This document shows, in pieces, positions 1-7,919 of a DNA stretch of 32,952 bases. Each line of letters opens with the position of its first letter. Position 1 is the stretch's first letter. Below the pieces are notes generated by a model, which did no database searches, was not told the DNA's origin, and was given only the letters and a program-made list of their open reading frames with translations. Source of the DNA: Nitrosomonas sp. (GTDB lineage Bacteria; Pseudomonadota; Gammaproteobacteria; Burkholderiales; Nitrosomonadaceae). The stretch covers positions 1 to 32,952 of the forward strand of contig JAJFJK010000057.1 of NCBI GenBank assembly GCA_021774075.1, written 5' to 3'. A program made the translations under genes and the position numbers.

Positions 1-80
1 GCTGACGCAGATCTTCTTTTGGCGTAACTACTCTCCCCCTATAAATAATCAAAAAAACACTTGACATGTTTTTGGAGGGT

Positions 81-131
81 TGTTCGGCGACAATTACAAA
101 AGGGCATTTCGCGACAATTATAATGGCACTC
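81..131. repeat. Paired terminal-type repeats, possible end of an IS21-like element
   Basis: Two copies of GCGACAATTAYAA start at 87 and 111, a 24-base period. They lie exactly where the adjacent IS630 transposase reading frame breaks off. Spaced multiple terminal repeats are typical of IS21-family ends, so this may be the edge of an element whose body lies left of the window. The first 60 bases contain only a short open stretch on the minus strand with no standard start codon, so the assignment to IS21 is inference. Confidence 0.35.
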
Positions 132-251
132 TCATAAATTAATTCTAGCTCGCTCAACCAGCCTGTGCTCCGCGCTGTGGCTTCGCGTAACTTTTTCCAA
201 ATAAACTTTTTGTGCTTCTGTAAGTATGATTTCTATTGCTTTCCTAGGCAT
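132..251 (-). pseudogene. IS630-family transposase, N-terminal fragment
   Basis: A 39-codon frame on the minus strand begins MPRKAIEIILTEAQ and continues through SAEHRLVERARI before stopping. This matches the usual N-terminus of IS630-family DDE transposases, where a TxxQ..L stretch is followed by an (S/T)A..RLVERARI(V/I)L helix. The homology ends abruptly at RARI, and the flanking DNA then turns into the GCGACAATTA repeats, so another element probably inserted here. Nothing of the catalytic domain remains, so it cannot be active. It is below the length cut-off of the ORF track. Confidence 0.7.
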
Positions 252-288
252 AGTGCCTATTATAGCTAATAATCTATGTTATTAAATA

Positions 289-457
289 CTAGGAGTCTGT
301 CGGACTTAAGTGATCGTAGCGAGCAAAGTGGGAAAGAGGAATTAGGTTGATTCAATTTTGAGGCGCATAGTTATTCTATTTGACGATAAATTGAGCCAAT
401 ATAAGCCTCTTGTCCCACTTGCACAGTAGATTAATCTTAAGTCCGACAGACTCCTAG
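289..457. mobile_element. MITE, 169 bp, CTAG-flanked inverted repeats (family 1)
   Basis: GGAGTCTGTCGGACTTAAG at 292 is repeated in perfect inverted orientation ending at 454, and both ends are flanked by CTAG. The similarity continues imperfectly inward (AAGTGGGAAAGAGG against AAGTGGGACAAGAGG read from the other end), so the element is one long imperfect palindrome with no coding capacity. A 4-bp CTAG duplication fits the target preference known for IS5-type elements, but the palindromic CTAG could also be part of the repeat. It sits 15-20 bases upstream of a decayed gene and probably displaced its promoter. Confidence 0.75.
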
Positions 458-474
458 ATCGGAACATAAAGTGA

Positions 475-1216
475 AAAATATTTTTTCCTGTTTTACTGAT
501 CATTACGTTAGCGTTCTTACTGGCGCAGTTTGCACAAGCCGCTGGATCAGGGCCTTGCGGTGCAAACTGCCAAGCTAACTTCACTACGGTGCAGGACATT
601 GAAGATCTTGTAAACGAACTGACGAATGATGGTCAGCCTGGTGCAACGACAAATCATGGAAACCAAAAATGGCGGTCTGCACTTACGTTCACGGCAAGGT
701 TTGCAAATTCAGCTACGTAGTGAATTCCAGCACGAAGCGCAAGCTATTGGCGAGTTACTGCGTCTAGGGTGGAATAATATTGAATGGTTTGGGAATCAAA
801 TCGAGATTGATTCGTCATTGGGGGAACGCATGTGTTTCGCCCCTGATATGGAACTTGTCTCTGGACAAGCTTCTGGAGCCACGAGTGTTTCTACTGATAT
901 AGACGGCAATCTGCTGATTATGCATCAGGATAGTATCCAGCAGCGCTTATTTGCTTGCGCGCATGACATGGTGCAATTACGTGACCAGGTCAGGAGTACG
1001 CTGCACTAACAATTGCAAGTCCATACTGACGGCACGCTCTCGGTTCAATTTGAGGATGGGCAGCAACAACGTTTTAGATTGGCAGCGGCATTGCGTTGGA
1101 ATGGCATCCTTGATCAGCTGGGATTCTTTACGAAGCAAAATAGATTGTTTTCACTACAGAGATGGATGGGAACAGGAAGTCGTTTCTTTGCCATGAGAGG
1201 CTATTCCAGCATATAA
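475..1216 (+). pseudogene. Decayed gene for a secreted protein of unknown function
   Basis: From 475 one frame reads as a signal peptide (KIFFPVLLIITLAFLLAQFAQA) followed by a mature start with a C-x3-C pair (CGANC), ending at a stop at 718-720. No start codon is in frame; a GTG at 471 would be in frame if the A-run after it were one base shorter. From about 626 the next frame continues as a hydrophilic protein (127 aa in the ORF track) and meets a TAA at 1007, after which the same frame stays open to 1216. The natural join between the first two frames is the A-run at 665-669. Three lesions in 740 bases mark it as a pseudogene. I do not recognise the family. Confidence 0.5.
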
Positions 1217-1362
1217 CCGATAATCTTTTAACAGATTGAATAAAAAGTGTAGTTTATTGATCTTGGCTAAGTTTTAATGTGCCAAATGATGGACAATATT
1301 AGAATGGAATAAGTAAGTTTCTTGTTCTTTGACATTTAATTAATCTAATTGGAGAAATCATC

Positions 1363-1872
1363 ATGAAACGAATTTATTTTCTAGTCCCTGATATTGCTAC
1401 CACTAAAAAAATTGTTGATGAACTGTTGCTGGCACGCATTGAAGAGCAACACATTCACGTGCTCGCAAAGCGTGGCACGCCACTTGAGGATTTGCCGGAA
1501 GCCAATCTTTTGCAAAAGAGCGATTTTATTCCAGCCGTGGAACAAGGACTGGCGCTTGGCGGGTCAACCGGCATACTGGCTGGGTTGGTTGCGGTTGCAC
1601 TGCCACCGGCTTCAACGGTAATTGCGGGCGGTGTTCTATTGGCAACCACAATCGCAGGCGCAGGTGTGGGTGCGTGGTTAAGCGGCATGGTAGGAATGAG
1701 TGTTGGCAATCGACAGACAAAAGCGTTTGAAGATGCAATTGAAGCAGGTGAATTGCTGGTGCTGGCCGATGTGCCGTCCGGGCGGGTAGAAGAAATTGAA
1801 GAAAAAATAGCACAGCATTTGCCGACAGTAGAGATTGAAGGCACAGAGCCGAGGGTACCGGCGTTTCCCTAA
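1363..1872 (+). CDS. DUF1269-type membrane protein
   Basis: A 169-residue protein of the DUF1269 type: a short alpha/beta N-terminal part (RIYFLVPD...), a central pair of small-residue-rich hydrophobic segments (about residues 68-86 and 88-112, rich in G and A), and an acidic amphipathic tail. Such proteins are thought to be inner-membrane or membrane-associated and have been linked to stress responses, but no biochemical function is established. The start is well supported by GGAG seven bases upstream of the ATG. It stands alone between a pseudogene and a hairpin, so it is probably monocistronic. Confidence 0.7.
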   Translation: MKRIYFLVPDIATTKKIVDELLLARIEEQHIHVLAKRGTPLEDLPEANLLQKSDFIPAVEQGLALGGSTGILAGLVAVALPPASTVIAGGVLLATTIAGAGVGAWLSGMVGMSVGNRQTKAFEDAIEAGELLVLADVPSGRVEEIEEKIAQHLPTVEIEGTEPRVPAFP

Positions 1873-1886
1873 TCAGGATAGTATCC

Positions 1887-1903
1887 CCCCGGCTTTGCTG
1901 GGG
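1887..1903 (+). terminator. GC-rich hairpin after the DUF1269 gene
   Basis: CCCCGGC-TTT-GCTGGGG forms a 7-bp stem with one G-U pair and a 3-base loop, 14 bases after the DUF1269 stop. No strong T-run follows, so it may be a weak terminator or a processing hairpin. The GTG start listed for the next ORF overlaps its last base. Confidence 0.4.
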
Positions 1904-3090
1904 TGGCTTACGTTTTGCGGAACTACAAACTCATTAGTTTTCATGTGATCAGGTATCGGTTCTTTATTGCCTTAATTCTAAGGTGCGCTTTACTTGGCTT
2001 GTTGTTAATCATTCAACCCTTGGAAGCGGCAAATGATGGGTTACAGCACATTACTGAGGAAAATGTGCTCGAAGTGTACGTGCGTGATGGTTGTCCACAC
2101 TGCGCAAAAGCTAAGAAATTCCTGTTGGAATTTGGCCACGACCGACCATGGTTACGTATTGTTTACCGTTCGGTAGATCATGATTCGGATGCACGCAACG
2201 ACCTGCTGAGATACGCCCAAGCGGCAGGTATTTGGCCGGTTGGTGTGCCAACTTTTCGTTTCAATAATCAGTTGCTAGCCGGTTTTGATAGTCCAGAGCA
2301 CACTGGTGCTTCATTGGCTGCTTTGCTTGAACAGCGTGTAATAGATTCAGAGCGTGTTGAAACGGTGCTGTTTGGAACGTTGAGCGTCTCTAATTTAGGT
2401 CTGCCGCTATTTACGTTGGCAATGGGCCTGCTGGACGGGTTTAATCCATGTGCGATGTGGGTATTGCTATTTTTACTTTCCCTACTTGTTCATATACAAA
2501 ATCGCAAAAGAATGGCGCTGATTGCAGGCACTTTTGTGCTGGTAAGTGGTGCAGTCTATTATGCGTTCATGGCAGCTTGGCTCAATGTCTTTTTGTTAAT
2601 TGGAATCTCAACCGCCTTACGGTGGGTGCTGGGTGGTATGGCATTAGCGATCGGCGGCCTTAATGTGAAGGATTTCTTTATTTGGAAACGGGGGTTTTCA
2701 TTATCCATTCCAGATTCTTCCAAACCTGATTTATATGCGCGCATGAGAGCGATACTCACTGCCGACAAGCTGTTGCCTGCTCTGATAGCAGTTGCCACAC
2801 TTGCTGTTTTGGTCAATTTTATCGAGTTATTGTGTACCGCCGGATTTCCAGCAATATATACTGCCGTATTGGTTCAGCAAGAATTGAGTCCGATAACATA
2901 TTATGCGTATCTGGGACTTTATATTTTTGGTTACGTGGCCGACGATTCACTAATGGTCGCGACTGCAGTCATTGCATTGAGCAGCCGCAAGCTCACAGAA
3001 CAGGCGGGACGCTGGCTGAAGCTCATAAGCGGTGTTGTTATGCTCGGCTTAGGCGGCATGATGATACTGCGCCCAGAATGGTTGATATAG
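1903..3090 (+). CDS. Glutaredoxin-domain / DsbD-CcdA-like membrane thiol protein
   Basis: After a hydrophobic leader (about residues 19-42, cleavage likely near EAA) comes a glutaredoxin/thioredoxin-like domain with the motif CPHC (C64, C67) and the cis-proline loop GVPTF (P116). The C-terminal two-thirds is polytopic, with about six membrane segments. It has two conserved single cysteines in FNPCAMW (C183) and ELLCTAGFP (C311), the arrangement used by DsbD/CcdA proteins to pass electrons across the inner membrane. The likely role is moving reductant from the cytoplasm to a periplasmic thiol domain fused on the same chain. The start is uncertain: GTG 1903 overlaps a hairpin, and GTG 1945 just before the signal-like segment is equally possible. 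Neither has a clear ribosome site. The fusion order (periplasmic Grx first) differs from classical DsbD. Confidence 0.75.
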   Translation: MAYVLRNYKLISFHVIRYRFFIALILRCALLGLLLIIQPLEAANDGLQHITEENVLEVYVRDGCPHCAKAKKFLLEFGHDRPWLRIVYRSVDHDSDARNDLLRYAQAAGIWPVGVPTFRFNNQLLAGFDSPEHTGASLAALLEQRVIDSERVETVLFGTLSVSNLGLPLFTLAMGLLDGFNPCAMWVLLFLLSLLVHIQNRKRMALIAGTFVLVSGAVYYAFMAAWLNVFLLIGISTALRWVLGGMALAIGGLNVKDFFIWKRGFSLSIPDSSKPDLYARMRAILTADKLLPALIAVATLAVLVNFIELLCTAGFPAIYTAVLVQQELSPITYYAYLGLYIFGYVADDSLMVATAVIALSSRKLTEQAGRWLKLISGVVMLGLGGMMILRPEWLI

Positions 3091-3146
3091 TTTCTACATG
3101 GCGTAAAGCGTGACTTATCTTTCATTAAGATGAATGAATCTCGAAT

Positions 3147-4532
3147 ATGAAAAACCAAATCTATCTACGATATTTATTGCGTTTACTGCTATTTCTATTG
3201 CTTATTTTCATGCTTTCCGGCTGTTTGTCGCCCATTACACTAAACCGGGCAGTCGTAGTTTATGATCAAGCAGTAGCCAGCGCAGAATCTGAACAACTGC
3301 TGATCAATATTGCCCGTGCCCAACATCACGAACCTATTCATTTCACCAGGGTTTCAAACATTGCAGCCACCTTCGATTTCAGATTCAGTGCAGGCGCCAC
3401 TCCCGCACTGACTGGTGATGCCGGAAGCACGCTTGTGCCAATATTTGGTGGAAGTGTGGCAGAAAATCCCACTTTCAGTATTGTTCCGATCGAAGGGGAA
3501 GAATTCACCAAACGACTTCTTACCCCGTTTCATCAAAACAAGCTTACCTTGCTTCTTCGCCAGCATTTTGATGTTGATCTTATGTTGCGAATGATGGCAC
3601 AAGAAGTACGTATACAGTACCAAGAACAACAAGCGATCTCTCACAACGTTTCGGATAGTGAAGCGCAAGAACATCACCGCCGTCTCCGGCATGGTAGACA
3701 CCATGCTGGCTCCCGGCTTGGTGAGCAGCATGACATTCCTCTTGATATCCAACAGACTTCGGAACAACAGCATCGTGTTCGTCTCCGAAGCCAAAGACAC
3801 AAAGCACAAAGAATCTACCCGAACAGCCCGTCGAATCAAGCTGGTTATGAGATGTTTCGGCGTGTGGTGCTGCATCTCTCAGCCATTCAAGATCAGAATC
3901 AGCTGTATGCTGAACCGCTAACCTTCGAACACAGTTGGACCATTCCTGCCAACTCTGTTTCAGCAGAAGGCTTTCAGTCTCTGGAAAAAGAATTTACCGT
4001 GTTATACAACCAAGAGGACGATACCTATACACTTAGCAAGCAGACGCTAGGCCCGGTTCTCATCACCAATTATGACCCCGATATTCTGTGCTGCGAGGAG
4101 CGCGCAGAATTGTATGACATGACAAACTCATGGATTGAGAATGATGTTGCATTTGATATTCGTCCTGAATATGTCGGCGGAGAATGGCCGATCAATGGCG
4201 CTTTTCGTCTCAGGAGTTTTCATTCGATTCTCAATTTTATTGGTCACGCGCTTGGTGAAGCACCGGAGTACCATGTCGAGAAGGACCCACGTACGCCACA
4301 CCTCGCCAGAAACGAAAATCCTAACGCGACTCTGGAACTGATCGTATCTGATACGAAGCCTTCAGAAGTGGGTTTGTCAATCAGCTCACACGGTCAGTAC
4401 TATGCAGTTAATTCTAACGGGTCAAATTCCCACTGGAATTTAAATGCTTTTCAATTGCTGTCCATACTATACCGAATGACTATCACTGACCCCTCATCTG
4501 TCGGTGTGCCTGGTATTACGATTGCAAAGTAA
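3147..4532 (+). CDS. Putative lipoprotein of unknown function, possibly with a frameshifted middle
   Basis: The N-terminus is a lipoprotein signal (basic start, long leucine-rich core, lipobox LSGC with C26), so the product should be lipid-anchored in the envelope. I do not recognise the 461-residue mature protein. Residues about 171-225 are strikingly unlike the rest: an H/R/Q-rich, repeat-poor run. The +1 frame over the same bases (from 3658) reads as normal-looking protein (NITAVSGMVDTMLAPGL...). Two compensating indels near 3655 and 3830 would explain this. Downstream of it the sequence returns to ordinary composition (GYEMFRRVVLHLS). The start ATG has only a weak ribosome site. It follows the thiol membrane protein by 56 bases and may be cotranscribed. 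Confidence 0.6.
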   Translation: MKNQIYLRYLLRLLLFLLLIFMLSGCLSPITLNRAVVVYDQAVASAESEQLLINIARAQHHEPIHFTRVSNIAATFDFRFSAGATPALTGDAGSTLVPIFGGSVAENPTFSIVPIEGEEFTKRLLTPFHQNKLTLLLRQHFDVDLMLRMMAQEVRIQYQEQQAISHNVSDSEAQEHHRRLRHGRHHAGSRLGEQHDIPLDIQQTSEQQHRVRLRSQRHKAQRIYPNSPSNQAGYEMFRRVVLHLSAIQDQNQLYAEPLTFEHSWTIPANSVSAEGFQSLEKEFTVLYNQEDDTYTLSKQTLGPVLITNYDPDILCCEERAELYDMTNSWIENDVAFDIRPEYVGGEWPINGAFRLRSFHSILNFIGHALGEAPEYHVEKDPRTPHLARNENPNATLELIVSDTKPSEVGLSISSHGQYYAVNSNGSNSHWNLNAFQLLSILYRMTITDPSSVGVPGITIAK

Positions 4533-4580
4533 CCGGTTTTTTCCTAACGCCTATTCTTAACAAAAATTATTCATACAACT

Positions 4581-4605
4581 AACCTAAATATTGTACCAGT
4601 GCGTT
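4581..4605 (+). repeat. Degenerate solo end of the 18.7-kb MITE family
   Basis: The bases CCTAAATATTGTACCAGTG followed by CGTT match the terminal repeat of the MITE at 18741-18988 (CCTGAATATTGCACCAGTG then CGTT) with only a few differences. No matching opposite end was found nearby, so this is probably a relic of a second copy. Confidence 0.45.
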
Positions 4606-4772
4606 GTGGTCAAGAAGGACCGGTCGGTTTTTGTAAGGTGGCAGTTTTCTATGGAAAATGCAACCAACAGGGGTTCGGAGTATACTCTACGTACTTCCAA
4701 CAACACTTAGCCGAAATTGTTTTAGTCCTGCACCTGTCTCACAAAATTTTGATTAAGATATTTTCTCCGACT

Positions 4773-5006
4773 ATGCATCCACGCGCCCTCATCGCTATAT
4801 TTCTGAATTTTGCCAACCAGCTAAAATTCAGAAACCTTTTTCTAATTGTCACCGGACTATTTTTTATCGACCTGTTAATTCCAGATTTCATCCCTTTAAT
4901 CGACGAAATCATTCTCGGTTTGCTGGCGATTATCCTGGCTAATTGGAAGGGTGAAAGGAAAAAGGAAAAAGAGGGAAACGTTAATGAACCTAAAAACCTT
5001 AGTTGA
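4773..5006 (+). CDS. DUF6116-type small inner-membrane protein
   Basis: The track ORF begins at 4599, but the conserved part starts at ATG 4773 (MHPRALIAIFLNF), giving 77 residues. It has a first hydrophobic helix containing LFFIDLLIPDFIPLIDEI and a second one, ILGLLAIILANW, followed by a charged tail rich in K and E. The DLxIPDxIPxxDE motif between the helices is what identifies DUF6116 proteins, which are small and uncharacterised. No strong ribosome site is visible. The segment upstream of 4773 looks like non-coding sequence carrying a MITE relic, which argues against the longer start. Confidence 0.65.
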   Translation: MHPRALIAIFLNFANQLKFRNLFLIVTGLFFIDLLIPDFIPLIDEIILGLLAIILANWKGERKKEKEGNVNEPKNLS

Positions 5007-5057
5007 ATGGTTTTTAGAGTGCGTTGTTGTTTGTTTTTGATTAAGGAATGATAGTGA

Positions 5058-5455
5058 TGGTGCATATGCTGGTGTGGATGTCCGGGAACAGCATGTCGTG
5101 CATGGTCGCTTAACTGGGCGTCAAACCACTGATGGATTGCCTTGATAAATTGTGGTGATTTGGTGGCGTATTTAATCTGCGCGCCATCAGGAAGAGCCAT
5201 GTATTCAATCTTGATCTGGTCAGGATTGGCTGTTTTTAATTCAGCTAATCCTGGCATATCTTCGCCGTGAATGTGTGCTGGATTGGAAAAATCACCTTGT
5301 CTGAATTCTTCAGAAATTTCCGATAGATGATCTCGTATCAATTGAATCAGTCCAGAATCGGATTTGTCTTTGGCGATAACCTGTTGGATCCTGCCATTGG
5401 CTGTTTTGGAAAAAACATGTCTCGTTTTCTCCAGATCAAATGGCATGACATGCAT
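5058..5455 (-). pseudogene. 5'-truncated copy of the His-rich secreted protein gene at 7920
   Basis: These 398 bases align without gaps to 7927-8324 and encode the same protein from MPFDLEKT to HPHQHMHH, with scattered substitutions. The copy lacks the signal peptide and N-terminal 35 residues. At its other end it runs past the normal stop into unrelated sequence (HYHSLIKNKQQ...), antisense to the DUF6116 gene. Both breakpoints are sharp. An internal ATG exists at 5455 but has no ribosome site and the product could not be exported, so I call it a pseudogene. The 789-base track ORF (4739-5527) is just this fragment plus read-through. Confidence 0.8.
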
Positions 5456-5765
5456 ACCAAAAAACAAAAAATGGGGCGAACAAAAAGAGCCGTTTTTTAT
5501 GTTAAGTGCTGAGGTCCACATAGACAACTAGTATAGACCTGACCCCGTGACCGCGTGACCGTGACCTGCTTTGGACAAATCCAGTGAGCATGCTTAGCAG
5601 CTGAGGGTGCTGGCTGCGACATAATGTCACACGCGACATTATGTCACATTCCCAAAATTTTCATCTACTACTAAAATCCTTTCACTCGTTACATCTGACC
5701 ATTTGCCATGTAGCAAGTAACTTATTATTTTATTAAATTATTAACCAAAGAGTTAAAAGTAGATT
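5456..5765. other. Intergenic region with GTGACC tandem and a 17-bp tandem palindrome
   Basis: This 310-base stretch has no gene. It contains an imperfect tandem of GTGACCG units (about 5541-5567), the paired GCGACATWATGTCACA repeats listed separately, and an AT-rich leader before the MauG-like gene. The start of that gene has only a weak AGAG element upstream. Confidence 0.5.
5616..5648. repeat. Tandem 17-bp repeats with palindromic core
   Basis: GCGACATAATGTCACA at 5616 and GCGACATTATGTCACA at 5633 are adjacent direct repeats differing by one base, and each contains the dyad GACATWATGTC. They lie 118 bases before the MauG-like gene. They could be two operator sites for one dimeric regulator, or the stranded end of an IS21-like element, whose ends carry short multiple repeats of this form. 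The sequence alone does not decide. Confidence 0.5.
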
Positions 5766-7130
5766 ATGAAAATGAATTTAGGAAAAGTTTGTTTAGGGTT
5801 GGCAATTTATGCCACGACGGTTGTGGCACAGGCGGGAAATCAAGGACCTATGCCTGTCACCGACAATGATTTTTATCCGACACCATCCAATGCCAAAGTG
5901 GAACTTGGAAAGGTGCTGTTTTATGACAAAATTCTCAGTGGTAATAGCAACACCTCTTGTGCTACCTGCCACCACTCATTAACGGGCACTGGAGATGGTC
6001 TGGCACTTCCTGTTGGCGAAGGTGGAAAAGGCCTTGGCGTTACTCGTGATACCGGTAGTGGCAGTGATGCTATTCATGAGCGAGTGCCGCGCAATGCACC
6101 GCATGTTTTTAATCTGGGTGCCCAAGAATTTGCTGTCATGTTTCATGATGGACGAGTGGCAGTGGATAGTTCACAGCCGTCAGGCTTTACTTCTCCGGCA
6201 GGTGCGCAGCTGCCTTTAGGGCTTGATAACCCGTTGGCGGTACAAGCCATGTTTCCTGTGACCTCAGCCACAGAAATGGCTGGTCAATTAGGTGAAAATC
6301 CCGTAGCCGATGCAGCTGCTGCGGGAATTTTGTCAGGCGAGAATGGTGTTTGGGGCTTATTGGCGCAACGACTACGCGCAATTCCCGAATATGTTGCCAT
6401 GTTTCAGGCTGCTTATCCCAGCCAGATAAATACCGCTGACGATATTCAATTTAAAGATGCGGCCAATGCCATAGCCGCATTTGAAACCACTGCGTGGCGT
6501 GCCGACAACAGTCGTTTTGACCAGTATCTGCGAGGCGATAAACACATGTTGAGTAAACAAGAGAAAAAGGGTATGAAGTTATTCTATGGCAAAGCCAATT
6601 GTGGCAGCTGTCACAGTGGTAAGTTTCAAACTGATCAAGGTTTTCATGCGATTGCTATGCCGCAGATTGGTCCAGGAAAAGGACATAACTCTGATGGCTA
6701 TGATGATGGCCGAGAGGATTTTGGCCGTGAAGCAGTTACTGGTAATGTGAATGATAGATTTAGATTCCGCACGCCGACCTTGCGTAATGTTGCCCTGACT
6801 GCACCTTATGGCCATGCTGGCGCCTATGATTCATTGGAGGCAGTGGTTCGTCATCACTTGTCTCCTGTTGATAGCCTGTTTAACTATGACACTAGTCAGG
6901 TGCGCATGCCTTCACGTGCCGACTTGGATGAACAGGATTTTGTAGTGATGAACGATGGATGGCGCATAGAACAAATCGTCCAGCGTAATGAATTAGCCAG
7001 TGTTGATTTAGATGAAGAGGAGTTTGCTCGATTGATAAGTTTTCTGCATACCTTGACAGATAACTCTTTTCTAGATGATCGACACAACGTACCAAGCAGC
7101 GTACCTAGTGGCTTGACGTTGGCTGAGTAG
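5766..7130 (+). CDS. MauG/cytochrome c peroxidase-family diheme protein
   Basis: A signal peptide (cleavage near VAQA-G, residue 23) is followed by two c-type heme motifs, CATCH at residues 65-69 and CGSCH at 279-283, in a 454-residue protein of the MauG/bacterial cytochrome c peroxidase superfamily. Other family landmarks are RNAPHVFN..., FHDGRV, and RTPTLRNVALTAPYGHAG. It is about 120 residues longer than classical peroxidases. The region after TAPY reads AVVRHH rather than the AV.LM that supplies the high-potential heme methionine, so it resembles MauG-like oxidases more than CcpA. It should be periplasmic. The substrate is unknown. A DsrE-like gene follows 122 bases downstream on the same strand. 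Confidence 0.85.
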   Translation: MKMNLGKVCLGLAIYATTVVAQAGNQGPMPVTDNDFYPTPSNAKVELGKVLFYDKILSGNSNTSCATCHHSLTGTGDGLALPVGEGGKGLGVTRDTGSGSDAIHERVPRNAPHVFNLGAQEFAVMFHDGRVAVDSSQPSGFTSPAGAQLPLGLDNPLAVQAMFPVTSATEMAGQLGENPVADAAAAGILSGENGVWGLLAQRLRAIPEYVAMFQAAYPSQINTADDIQFKDAANAIAAFETTAWRADNSRFDQYLRGDKHMLSKQEKKGMKLFYGKANCGSCHSGKFQTDQGFHAIAMPQIGPGKGHNSDGYDDGREDFGREAVTGNVNDRFRFRTPTLRNVALTAPYGHAGAYDSLEAVVRHHLSPVDSLFNYDTSQVRMPSRADLDEQDFVVMNDGWRIEQIVQRNELASVDLDEEEFARLISFLHTLTDNSFLDDRHNVPSSVPSGLTLAE

Positions 7131-7252
7131 TTTTCTTCAACAGTAACAAACAAATGGAAATTATGCAGCATTTAAGCTTATGGTTTGTGCCACGTAATTT
7201 TCCACAAATAATATAAACATTTCTTGATAACACTAAATCAATAAGGAACACT

Positions 7253-7768
7253 ATGCGTACAAAAATTTTTAATTTATCTCTTGTTATTTTTCTATTGTTA
7301 GCAGTAGCTTTTCTGCAACCTGCCCATGCCGGAAGTGAAAATAAAAAACAGAACGTCATTGTGAAATTGTCACATTTCGATGCTCTCAATTGGGAAGATC
7401 CTACTAAGGACGGACACAACTGGCAGCCTGCCTGTATGGCGTTAATGATGACTGATCATGTATTGGGTAAGAAGGTGGGGAAAAGATACAAAAATAAAGT
7501 CACGCTTTTCTTGGCCTTAGAGGCTGTCGAGATGGCAGATAAGGACACCGCTACTGACCTTTCAAGTTTCACATGCATGAACGGCCAGACGCTTCAAGAC
7601 AGGTGGGATGATTTAGTCAACAAAGGAGTCGATATCGCTGTTTGTCCTGGTTGCGCAAAAATTGGTGGCATTACTCCGGATACGTTGCGCGAAGGTTCCT
7701 TTATTCCGAATGGCGCGCCTGAAGTGACACGGATTTTTCTGAAAGCAGATAAAATTATTGATTTTTAA
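7253..7768 (+). CDS. Exported DsrE-family sulfur-relay-like protein
   Basis: A clear signal peptide (cleavage AHA-G, residue 26) precedes a DsrE/DsrF-like alpha/beta domain. Recognisable parts are the VTLFLALEAVEMADKD strand-helix, TLQDRWDDLVNKGVDI, and the cysteine motif VCPGCAKIGGI (C131, C134), with further cysteines at 61 and 108. DsrE-fold proteins of this type carry sulfur or persulfide on a cysteine. Here the protein is periplasmic, and a role in periplasmic sulfur or copper-thiol handling is inferred only. The start has AAGGA seven bases upstream. It lies between the MauG-like gene and a convergent His-rich gene, in the same block as SQR. Confidence 0.75.
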   Translation: MRTKIFNLSLVIFLLLAVAFLQPAHAGSENKKQNVIVKLSHFDALNWEDPTKDGHNWQPACMALMMTDHVLGKKVGKRYKNKVTLFLALEAVEMADKDTATDLSSFTCMNGQTLQDRWDDLVNKGVDIAVCPGCAKIGGITPDTLREGSFIPNGAPEVTRIFLKADKIIDF

Positions 7769-7785
7769 GTTAAAGTAATTTAGCG

Positions 7786-7837
7786 GCGGGTTTGGATATA
7801 CATCATTCTAAGAAGACACATAAATACTAAAACCCGC
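7786..7837. terminator. Possible convergent terminator hairpin
   Basis: GCGGGTTT at 7786 pairs with AAACCCGC at 7830. The 8-bp stem is good, but the loop is 36 bases and no T-run follows, so the call is weak. Its position between two convergent genes fits a shared terminator. Confidence 0.3.
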
Positions 7838-7919
7838 TCTTCCCATTCCCATATTATTTAGCTCACATTCATTGCAAATAAAAAGACAACGTGTGAATTA
7901 GCTTCGTTTTCAGGAACAG

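Noticed and set aside
342-599. Minus-strand ORF of 85 aa
   Set aside because: It runs through the MITE arm and antisense to a signal-peptide frame; composition is not protein-like.
1455-1844. Minus-strand ORF of 129 aa
   Set aside because: Shadow of the DUF1269 gene, low-complexity S/P/A-rich product, no ribosome site.
3354-3875. Minus-strand ORF of 173 aa
   Set aside because: Antisense to the lipoprotein gene with no family resemblance; its length reflects the unusual middle segment.
4739-5527. 262-aa minus-strand ORF as one gene
   Set aside because: Only 5058-5455 has homology; the rest is read-through antisense to DUF6116 and an unrelated leader.
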